Assembly: GCA_031265345.1 (NCBI GenBank)
Contig: JAISCU010000352.1
Coordinates: 1-6,094 of the forward strand
Reading direction: 5' to 3'
DNA: 6,094 nt
Source: Bifidobacteriaceae bacterium
Lineage (GTDB): Bacteria; Actinomycetota; Actinomycetes; Actinomycetales; WQXJ01
In this document: positions 1-5,592 of the stretch, one piece after another
Layout of the letters: every line of letters starts with the position of its first letter
Position numbering within the stretch: position 1 is the first letter of the stretch
Translations under genes and position numbers: made by a program
The notes under the pieces: model-generated
What the model was told of the DNA's origin: nothing
The model's database searches: none
What the model saw: the letters and a program-made list of their open reading frames with translations, nothing else

Positions 1-96
1 CCCCCGCCCGGAGGCCCTGCCGGAGCAGGTGAGGCCGCGTCCCGGTCGGATCTGGGCCGCCCCGAACACGAAGTCGACCACTCGCTAGACTCTTGA
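1..96. other. Left-edge segment; possible fragment of a neighbouring gene
   Basis: Too short to assign. On the + strand, frame 1 is open from the window edge to a TGA at 94-96 and would end in a Gly/Ala/Pro-rich then acidic tail (ending HEVDHSLDS). That TGA overlaps the ATG at 96-98. On the - strand, a frame starting at a GTG at 79-81 is open to the window edge and would begin VVDFVFGAAQIRPGRG. Either could be the edge of a real neighbour (a gene ending here, or a divergent one starting here), and neither peptide is recognisable. Only sequence left of the window can decide. Confidence 0.25.
86..91 (+). promoter_or_regulatory. Possible -10 box (TAGACT) upstream of the propeller protein gene
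   Basis: TAGACT fits the actinobacterial TANNNT -10 pattern and resembles the -10 boxes before other genes in the window. Transcription would be expected to start around 97-99. That is at or just past the ATG at 96, so this gene does not fit the leaderless spacing of the others. If the real start is the ATG at 177, the leader is about 80 bases. The -35 position (about 63-68, CGAACA) matches TTGACA only in its last three bases. Confidence 0.4.
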
Positions 97-160
97 TGTT
101 CCTTGGCGATGCGGTCGACCTCGGGCCGGACACCGCCGGAGTGCTTCCACGATCAAGAGC

Positions 161-168
161 AAGGATGG
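161..168 (+). promoter_or_regulatory. Ribosome binding site supporting the ATG at 177
   Basis: The purine-rich AAGGATGG lies 8 bases before the ATG at 177; its AAGGA core is 11 bases before. The earlier candidate starts at 93 (TTG) and 96 (ATG) have no Shine-Dalgarno-like sequence. The ATG at 165 sits inside this motif with no room for a spacer. This is one of three reasons to prefer 177. Confidence 0.5.
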
Positions 169-176
169 TGGCCATC

Positions 177-1919
177 ATGTTCGACCCGACCCAAGGCGAG
201 CAGGCAGCCCGCGAATCACTGCGCGATCCGGCGCTCAGCGCCGCCGATCTGATGACCATCGCCGGCGCTTTCCCGGCCTTGGCGCCTGATGTGGCCGCCC
301 ACCCCGCACTGTACCCGGCTCTGGCCGATTGGCTGCGTGAACTGCACTCTTCCAAGGTCGATGCCGCTTTGGCGGCCCGGGCGCCGGCGTCAGCCCCGAC
401 TGGGGCGGCCCTCGAAACCGCTGGCGACGCGCCATCCGGGCCTGCGCTCCAGGCCGTCCCGTCCCAGGACGTCCCGTGCCAGCCCGCCCCGGCCCAGGAC
501 GACCCGGCCCCGATAGGGCAGGAGCCCGCAGCGTCGGCGCCGCACCGGCGGAAGAGTCGCAAGCGGCTCTGGATCAGCCTGGCAGTGGCAGTCGTGGTTG
601 TGGCCCTGTCCGCGACAGCGGCTGGGCTGCTCGCGCTGCGCGAGGGCCGATTCGGGCACTCGGATCAGGGCATGTTCGCGCCCGACCTGGTCGCGAAACC
701 GGAGCTCGCCGCCAAATTGGTGGCCCAGGACCTGCTCGAAGGCGACTTCGAGCAGGTCTCCTTCGCTGCTTTCAACGCTTCGGCCGAACTTGTCGCGATC
801 TATGGCCAGCCCGACTTCGCGAACGCCACCCAGTCGGATAGGACGGCGTTGACCGTCGTGGCGACCAGCACTGGCGAGCCGGTCTGGGACGAGCCGATCG
901 ACATCGGCCAAGCGACCGGATACGAAGTGTCATTCATGAACTCCATCCACTTCGCGTCTTCCGACGCGGTGGTCGCAGAATTCCGGGAGTATTCGGGCGC
1001 CGCGAGCGCCGGTTCCAAGCTGGCGTCCATCAGCACCACAGGCGAGATTGTCGGAACAACCGAGGTCGGCCAAGCCTGGACCGTGGTGGGCGAGACAGTC
1101 GTCATCCGAACCGAAGACGACCGGCTCTCGATCCGGTCGCCGTCCCAGATCGACCGGGAGATCTGGGGCGCCGAGGCGGCTGGCGGCGGATCGTTCGACT
1201 CCCCGATCCAACCGGCCGCCTATGACGGGTGGCTCCGCCTGCTCGTCGGACCAGAAGACGCTCATTACGTGCTGACCGCGGCAGGTTACCGCGACCTGGC
1301 CGACGGCGCCGAACTCGGCTGGGGCGAACCCGACCCCGAGATCGACTACGTGGCGACCACTGGAGGCATCATCCTGCGCGGCAAGATCGACTCAGATGAG
1401 GATCGTTGGCTGATCATGCGCGTCGATCCCGCCAGCGGCCAAGACCTGTGGGAGTCGGCGCTCGAATCAGACACGTTCGGTGTCTACGGCGCCGATCATG
1501 GGATCATCCTGGTCGAAACCGGAGAAGGCCAAGAGTTGTCAGCCGTCGACGCGGACAGCGGGCAAGAAGGCTGGTCAGTCGTCCTTGACGCGGACCAGCC
1601 TTTGACGGATGCCGGTTTCACCCGGGACGGCCGGACGCTGGTTGTCACCGGGGACGCCGACATGCAGGCCGCGGCCGTCAAATTGATCGGCCGCGACGGC
1701 GCGGAGTCGACGAGCATAGCGACCGCCGCGGACGGCGTGCAGACCGGCCCGCGAGTGCTCTACTCGCTGCGGTCAACAGCGCTCACGGCTTACGATCTGG
1801 ACCACGACGGAGCCGAGTTGTGGACTTTGAGACTTCCCGCCGACTACGGTTTCGCCGCCTTCGAGCAGACTGCGGTCGTCGGGTCCGCCCAGGAGATCCA
1901 ATTGCTGGTCAAGAAGTAA
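177..1919 (+). CDS. Membrane-anchored PQQ-like beta-propeller protein with N-terminal leucine-rich-variant-like domain
   Basis: 580 residues from ATG 177. Residues about 5-70 resemble the variant leucine-rich-repeat domain found at the N-terminus of many actinobacterial membrane proteins (DPALSAADLMTIAGAFPALA, then HPALYPALADWL). A Pro/Ala/Gln-rich linker covers about 75-120. A basic stop-transfer patch (RRKSRKR, 124-130) precedes one hydrophobic helix at 131-154, which predicts the N-terminus inside and the C-terminus outside. Residues about 175-580 look like a PQQ/WD-type propeller, with blade motifs of the D..TG...W kind near 230-237, 417-425, 458-466 and 540-549. No enzyme residues are evident; a binding or scaffold role at the cell surface is inference. 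The frame is open from 93, but the codons at 144-161 mostly end in A or T, unlike the rest of the gene, so the start was moved to 177. The substrate and partner are unknown. Confidence 0.85.
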   Translation: MFDPTQGEQAARESLRDPALSAADLMTIAGAFPALAPDVAAHPALYPALADWLRELHSSKVDAALAARAPASAPTGAALETAGDAPSGPALQAVPSQDVPCQPAPAQDDPAPIGQEPAASAPHRRKSRKRLWISLAVAVVVVALSATAAGLLALREGRFGHSDQGMFAPDLVAKPELAAKLVAQDLLEGDFEQVSFAAFNASAELVAIYGQPDFANATQSDRTALTVVATSTGEPVWDEPIDIGQATGYEVSFMNSIHFASSDAVVAEFREYSGAASAGSKLASISTTGEIVGTTEVGQAWTVVGETVVIRTEDDRLSIRSPSQIDREIWGAEAAGGGSFDSPIQPAAYDGWLRLLVGPEDAHYVLTAAGYRDLADGAELGWGEPDPEIDYVATTGGIILRGKIDSDEDRWLIMRVDPASGQDLWESALESDTFGVYGADHGIILVETGEGQELSAVDADSGQEGWSVVLDADQPLTDAGFTRDGRTLVVTGDADMQAAAVKLIGRDGAESTSIATAADGVQTGPRVLYSLRSTALTAYDLDHDGAELWTLRLPADYGFAAFEQTAVVGSAQEIQLLVKK

Positions 1920-1942
1920 CCCGCCGCCCGGCCACGCCCAGA

Positions 1943-2009
1943 CTGGTCCGCTCGGCGCGGCCAAGCCTTAGCACGGCATCGGGCTCCGGACCAGCCACGG
2001 GCTGGAGCC
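1943..2009 (+). terminator. Overlapping inverted repeats after the propeller gene; possible weak terminator
   Basis: Two mutually exclusive structures can be drawn in the 126-base gap. CCAGCC (1991-1996) pairs with GGCTGG (2000-2005) across a 3-base loop; beyond a 5-base bulge the stem can extend with GGCT (1982-1985) and AGCC (2006-2009). Alternatively CTGGTCCG (1943-1950) pairs perfectly with CGGACCAG (1987-1994). No T-run follows, so this is not a canonical intrinsic terminator. It could slow or stop readthrough, or be chance in GC-rich DNA. Confidence 0.35.
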
Positions 2010-2032
2010 GAGACGCTGTCAGACCCCTTCCC

Positions 2033-2038
2033 TATGAT
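2033..2038 (+). promoter_or_regulatory. -10 box (TATGAT) of the aminopeptidase P gene, leaderless type
   Basis: TATGAT is one base from the TATAAT consensus and is followed by 7 bases and then a GTG at 2046. This spacing places the transcription start at or next to the start codon, as in leaderless actinobacterial mRNAs. The box contains the ATG at 2034, the first possible start of this frame, which therefore would not be transcribed. No convincing -35 element is visible near 2010-2015 (GAGACG). Confidence 0.7.
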
Positions 2039-2045
2039 TGGCTCC

Positions 2046-3596
2046 GTGGATGATCAACCCTTGGCCGAACGGGCCGACAACCGGTCCCGGCGCCCGCAGT
2101 CACAGGCCTTCAAACAATTCATGACCGAATCCTGGGGCCGGGTCGAACCGGACGCGGGCACGGCCGAACGCCTGCCCAGCGCCGATGCCGCGGCCGAGCG
2201 CCGGGCGCGGCTGGCCCGCCAATTCCCGGGCGACCGCCTCGTCTTCCCCTCCGGCCAACTGACGCGCCGGTCCAATGACACCGACTACCGCTTCCGCCCG
2301 CACAGCGCCTTCGCGCACCTGACCGGCCTGGGGATGGACCACGAGCCGGAGGCGGTCCTGGTGCTGGAACCGGTCGAAGATGTCGAAGCCGCTCTGGGCA
2401 CCGGTGACGACACCCATGAGCCCGTGCTGTACCTGAGACCGGCGGCCACTAGGGACACGCCCGAATTCTACTCCGACGCCCGGTACGGCGAGTTCTGGGT
2501 GGGCCGACGGCCGTCGTTGGCGGACGTCCGCGCCCAGACCGGCGTGCGGACCGAGCACATCGACCAACTCCGGGACGCCCTGGCCAAAGACGCGGGGCAG
2601 GTCCAACTGAGAATCCTCCGCGACGCCGACCGATCGGTCACCACGATGGTCGACCAAGTCCGCGCCGAGTCGGGAGCCCCCGTGCCCGAACCGACTGGCG
2701 ACCAGGGAGAGGACACGCCGACCGACGCGGACGCGAGACTGGCGGAGGCGGCATCGGAAACCCGGCTGGTGAAGGACAGCTACGAGACAGGGCAGATGCG
2801 GCTGGCCGTCGCGGCGACCATCGCCGGTTTCGAGCGGGTGGTCCGGGCGCTGCCCAAGGCCCTCGCCCACGAGCGGGGCGAGCGCGTGATCGAGGCCAGC
2901 TTCGAGGCCGGGGCGCGGGTCGAGGGCAACGGGACCGGCTACGAGACCATCGCCGCCGCCGGGCCGCACGCCACCACCCTCCACTGGATCAAGAACGACG
3001 GCCCGGTGCGGCCTGGCGACCTGCTGCTGTTGGACGCGGGGATGGAGGCCGACTCGCTCTACACCGCCGATGTGACCCGGACTCTGCCCGTGTCGGGTCG
3101 CTACAGCCCGGTCCAGCGCCGAGTCTGGGAGGCGGTGGTCGATGCCGCCGACGCGGCTTTCGAGGCCGCCCGTCCCGGCAACCGCTTCCGCGACGTGCAC
3201 GATGCCGCCATGGTGGTGATCGCGCAGCGCTTGGAGGAGTGGGGGCTGCTGCCCGTCAGCGCCGAGGTCGCCCTGAGCCCCGAGGGCCAGCAGCACCGGC
3301 GGTGGATGGTGCACGGCACCTCCCACCACCTGGGACTCGACGTGCATGACTGCGCCCAGGCGCGCGAGGCCCTGTACATGGACTCCTACCTGGAGCCGGG
3401 AATGGTGTTCACCATCGAGCCGGGGCTGTACTTCAAGCCCGAGGACCTGGCCGTCCCCGAGGAGTATCGCGGGATCGGCTGCCGCTGCGAGGACGACATC
3501 CTGATCACTTCTTCGGGCGCCGAGAACCTGTCGGCGGCTCTGCCCCGCCGGGCCGGCGCGATCGAGGCCTGGATGGCTTCGCTGAACGCTGCCTGA
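2046..3596 (+). CDS. pepP: Xaa-Pro aminopeptidase (aminopeptidase P), M24B family
   Basis: 516 residues from GTG 2046. It removes an N-terminal residue that precedes proline, normally in the cytoplasm for peptide turnover. The N-terminal aminopeptidase P domain covers about 50-180, with the family signature RSNDTDYRFRPHSAFAHLTG. The M24 'pita-bread' catalytic domain covers about 245-505. All five dinuclear metal ligands of E. coli PepP can be matched: Asp330 (LLDAG), Asp342 (TADVTRTLPV), His427 (HGTSHHLGLDVHD), Glu458 (FTIEPGLYF) and Glu482 (CRCEDDILIT). His434 matches the active-site histidine of that motif. An acidic, Pro/Thr-rich insert at about 210-235 joins the two halves. The upstream ATG at 2034 lies within the promoter -10 box; starting at 2046 gives MDDQPLAERADNRS, which resembles the start I recall for actinobacterial homologues. 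No Shine-Dalgarno is seen, which suits a leaderless start. Confidence 0.95.
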   Translation: MDDQPLAERADNRSRRPQSQAFKQFMTESWGRVEPDAGTAERLPSADAAAERRARLARQFPGDRLVFPSGQLTRRSNDTDYRFRPHSAFAHLTGLGMDHEPEAVLVLEPVEDVEAALGTGDDTHEPVLYLRPAATRDTPEFYSDARYGEFWVGRRPSLADVRAQTGVRTEHIDQLRDALAKDAGQVQLRILRDADRSVTTMVDQVRAESGAPVPEPTGDQGEDTPTDADARLAEAASETRLVKDSYETGQMRLAVAATIAGFERVVRALPKALAHERGERVIEASFEAGARVEGNGTGYETIAAAGPHATTLHWIKNDGPVRPGDLLLLDAGMEADSLYTADVTRTLPVSGRYSPVQRRVWEAVVDAADAAFEAARPGNRFRDVHDAAMVVIAQRLEEWGLLPVSAEVALSPEGQQHRRWMVHGTSHHLGLDVHDCAQAREALYMDSYLEPGMVFTIEPGLYFKPEDLAVPEEYRGIGCRCEDDILITSSGAENLSAALPRRAGAIEAWMASLNAA

Positions 3597-3681
3597 AGCG
3601 CAGTGCCGTTTGACGTGCCTCCCGCCGTTTCGGACTGCGTGCGGGCGGACGCCAGGACACCATGCCTGCGCAGCCCGCGGC

Positions 3682-3687
3682 TAGGCT
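3682..3687 (+). promoter_or_regulatory. -10 box (TAGGCT) of the MgtE-like/DUF1003 operon, leaderless type
   Basis: TAGGCT fits TANNNT and ends 6 bases before the ATG at 3694, so transcription is expected to begin at or next to that codon. No Shine-Dalgarno lies between the box and the ATG. A -35 element is not recognisable at about 3659-3664. The 97 bases after the aminopeptidase stop hold no clear terminator, so readthrough from upstream is also possible. Confidence 0.65.
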
Positions 3688-3693
3688 GGTCCC

Positions 3694-4986
3694 ATGAGTC
3701 CTTCTCGCCGAATCTTCGTGGCGCGCCTGGCCGGGACCGCCGTCTTCGATCCCATCGGAGACCGCGTCGGCTGGGCGCGCGATGTTGTTGTGAACATCGG
3801 CCTGAGGGGTCGCCCCAGAGCCATCGGCCTGGTGGTGGAGGTGCCGGGCAAGCGACGAGTCTTCCTGCCCTTCACCAGGGTGACATCGATCGATTCCGGG
3901 CAGATCGTCTCGACCGGGCTGGTGAACATGAGACGCTTCGAACAAAGGGCGGTCGAAACGCTGGTGGTCGGTGAGCTCCTGGACCGGCGCATCGTCCTCA
4001 AAAACGACCGGCACGCGCTGATCGAGGACGTGGCCATCGAGGCCAACCCGGTGTTGCGCGGCGAATGGGAGATCACCCAGTTGTTCGTGCGCGTGCTGGA
4101 GGGCTCGCGCGGCATCGGACGCCTTCGCGGCCCCACCGAACTGGTCGATGTGCGCGAGGTCCCGGACCTGGCCGGACAGGCGGGAGTCCAAGGGGTGGGC
4201 CAGCTGATGGCGTCCTGGGGAGACATGAAACCGGCCGACATGGCCGATCTGCTCCACGACATGCCCCAGGCCCGCCGTCTCGAGGTGGCGGCGGCCCTGG
4301 ACAACGACCGGCTGGCGGATGTGTTGCAGGAGCTCGGCAACGACGACCGGCTGGAGATCATCGAGCACCTGGGCCGGGCGCGGGCGGCGGACGTCCTCGA
4401 GGCGATGGAGCCGGACGACGCCGCCGACCTGATCAACGAGCTGCCGGACAATGAGGCCTCGATCCTGCTGGCGCTGATGGAGCCGGGCGAAGCCCAGGAT
4501 GTGCGCCGGTTGCTGGCTTATGGCGAGAACTCGGCCGGCGGCCTGATGACCACCGAACCTGTGATCATGCCCCCGGAATCGCCAATAGCCCAAGCGCTCG
4601 CAGCAGTCAGGCGGCATGACCTGTCCCCCGCGCTGGCTTCGATGGTGTTCGTCACCCGTCCGCCGTCGGAGACTCCGACGGGGCGGTTCTTGGGCGTGGT
4701 GCACATTCAACGGCTCCTGCGCGAGCCGCCGCACCAAGCCATCGGCACCGTCTTGGACACCGACGTCGAGCCGCTCGCGCCGGACGACCCGCTCGGCCGC
4801 GTCACCCGGCTGATGGCGACTTACAACCTGATCGCGCTGCCGGTGGTGGATTCCGACCGCCGCCTGCTGGGCGCGGTCTCCGCCGACGACGTGTTGGACC
4901 ACCTGCTGCCGGAGGACTGGCGCTCGGGCGACGACGACGTCACAGATCAATCGCTCGGACCCGCTGAGGAGGTGGCCCATGCCTGA
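3694..4986 (+). CDS. MgtE-type N-domain and CBS-pair protein lacking the channel; PRC-barrel-like N-terminus
   Basis: 430 residues, no predicted membrane helix. Residues about 1-170 hold two beta-rich stretches resembling PRC-barrel domains (GTAVFDPIGDRVGWARDVVV; VVGELLDRRIVLKNDRHALI). Residues 180-275 show the helical repeats of the MgtE N-domain (PADMADLLHDMP, DRLADVLQELG, RAADVLEAMEPDDAADLINE). Then comes YGENSAGGLMTTEP at 276-289, the motif that opens the CBS pair in MgtE magnesium channels, with CBS1 about 281-345 and CBS2 about 349-405. In MgtE the N-domain and CBS pair sense magnesium and gate the channel, and the CBS pair can bind ATP. Here the sequence ends after the CBS pair with an acidic tail, so this is not a channel itself. 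Databases often label such proteins magnesium transporter; cytoplasmic sensor or regulator is safer. The stop overlaps the next gene by 8 bases, which suggests tightly linked expression and perhaps a shared complex. Confidence 0.9.
   Translation: MSPSRRIFVARLAGTAVFDPIGDRVGWARDVVVNIGLRGRPRAIGLVVEVPGKRRVFLPFTRVTSIDSGQIVSTGLVNMRRFEQRAVETLVVGELLDRRIVLKNDRHALIEDVAIEANPVLRGEWEITQLFVRVLEGSRGIGRLRGPTELVDVREVPDLAGQAGVQGVGQLMASWGDMKPADMADLLHDMPQARRLEVAAALDNDRLADVLQELGNDDRLEIIEHLGRARAADVLEAMEPDDAADLINELPDNEASILLALMEPGEAQDVRRLLAYGENSAGGLMTTEPVIMPPESPIAQALAAVRRHDLSPALASMVFVTRPPSETPTGRFLGVVHIQRLLREPPHQAIGTVLDTDVEPLAPDDPLGRVTRLMATYNLIALPVVDSDRRLLGAVSADDVLDHLLPEDWRSGDDDVTDQSLGPAEEVAHA
4966..4973 (+). promoter_or_regulatory. 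Strong Shine-Dalgarno for the DUF1003 gene
   Basis: GAGGAGGT contains the full AGGAGGT core and lies 5 bases before the ATG at 4979, inside the last codons of the MgtE-like gene. It fixes the downstream start and supports coupled translation. It is the strongest ribosome binding site in the window and contrasts with the leaderless starts of the promoter-proximal genes. Confidence 0.85.
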
Positions 4987-5569
4987 CCGGTTGGACACGC
5001 CGCGAGACAAGAAACGAAACTGGTTCGACCGCAGACGCGAGGCGGCCGCCGGTGACCGTTTCGGCGCCGGGGCGGAGGCGATAGCCCGTTTCATGGGCAC
5101 GGCCCGCTTCCTGGTGTGGATGACCGTGTTCTGTATCGCTTGGTTGGCCTGGAACACTCTGGCGCCGGAGGTCTTGCGGTTCGACAAGGCCGCCAACGGC
5201 TTCACGGCCCTGACGCTGATGCTGTCGCTGCAGGCCTCCTACGCCGCTCCGTTGATCCTGTTGGCGCAGAACCGCCAGGACGACCGCGACCGGGTGACGG
5301 CCGACCGCGATCGGGTCCAGGCCGACCGCAACTTGGCGGACACCGAGTATCTGGCGCGCGAGGTGGCAGCCCTGCGGATCGCCCTGCAGGAGGTCGCCAC
5401 GCGCGATTTCCTCCGTTCCGAGCTGCGCGACCTGCTGGAGGCCATCGAGGAGCCGCGCCGCGCGTCCGACCGGACGGAGGTCGCCGAACAGTTGGACGAT
5501 GCCGCTGGCTCGGCCCCCGATTCCGGCGCCGGTCCCGAGCCGCCCGGCCTGGGCACCAAGCCCGGCTGA
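4979..5569 (+). CDS. DUF1003 family two-helix membrane protein
   Basis: 196 residues. The family's molecular function is unknown. The core is typical: [18 protein letters not shown] opens membrane helix 1 (about 43-61), and [20 protein letters not shown] includes helix 2 (about 75-96), followed by a charged coiled-coil-like segment (about 100-158) expected in the cytoplasm together with the basic N-terminus. The coil starts with a heptad repeated twice ([14 protein letters not shown] at 102-115). The last 38 or so residues are acidic and Gly/Pro-rich and are probably disordered. The gene overlaps the MgtE-like gene by 8 bases and has its own strong Shine-Dalgarno, so the two are co-expressed. 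A complex between this membrane protein and the soluble MgtE-like sensor is plausible but unproven. Alternative assignments are unlikely given the clear [17 protein letters not shown] signature. Confidence 0.92.
   Translation: MPDRLDTPRDKKRNWFDRRREAAAGDRFGAGAEAIARFMGTARFLVWMTVFCIAWLAWNTLAPEVLRFDKAANGFTALTLMLSLQASYAAPLILLAQNRQDDRDRVTADRDRVQADRNLADTEYLAREVAALRIALQEVATRDFLRSELRDLLEAIEEPRRASDRTEVAEQLDDAAGSAPDSGAGPEPPGLGTKPG
5282..5332 (+). repeat. Short in-gene tandem repeat, 21-base units
   Basis: Two 21-base units (5282-5302 and 5303-5323), differing at a few positions, plus a 9-base partial third (5324-5332), encode [14 protein letters not shown] and DRN. The unit is exactly seven codons, matching a coiled-coil heptad, so the repeat extends the helix without breaking the frame. 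Such a tract could vary in copy number between strains. Confidence 0.7.
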
Positions 5570-5578
5570 TCCAGCAGG

Positions 5579-5584
5579 TAGAAT
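5579..5584 (+). promoter_or_regulatory. -10 box (TAGAAT) of mrp, leaderless type
   Basis: TAGAAT is close to the TATAAT consensus and ends 8 bases before the GTG at 5593, which suggests that mrp has its own leaderless transcript although it lies only 23 bases after the DUF1003 stop. No Shine-Dalgarno is visible before the GTG (only GGCCCTC intervenes). The -35 position (about 5556-5561, inside the upstream gene) is not recognisable. Readthrough from the upstream operon is also likely. Confidence 0.6.
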
Positions 5585-5592
5585 TGGCCCTC

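Noticed and set aside
2100..3347. Antisense frame of 415 codons opposite the aminopeptidase
   Set aside because: The + strand encodes an aminopeptidase with all metal ligands. The reverse product is compositionally biased with no domain.
3597..3681. Possible terminator or RNA between the aminopeptidase and MgtE-like genes
   Set aside because: GCGGGC (3641-3646) and GCCCGC (3673-3678) can pair but are far apart and short. No T-run or other RNA feature was found.
3603..3974. + strand frame of 123 codons starting between the aminopeptidase and MgtE-like genes
   Set aside because: Most of it overlaps the MgtE-like gene in another frame, its product is Arg-rich with no domain, and there is no ribosome binding site.
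3505..5205. Long antisense frame (566 codons) opposite the MgtE-like gene
   Set aside because: It mirrors a clear domain-bearing + strand gene. Its product is rich in Arg, His, Gln and Gly with no recognisable domain, as expected for the reverse of GC-rich codons.
5548..5565. Small hairpin near the DUF1003 stop (GGGC, loop ACCAA, GCCC)
   Set aside because: The core stem is 4 base pairs, extended only across a bulge. It lies inside the coding sequence with no T-run, so it does not support a terminator.
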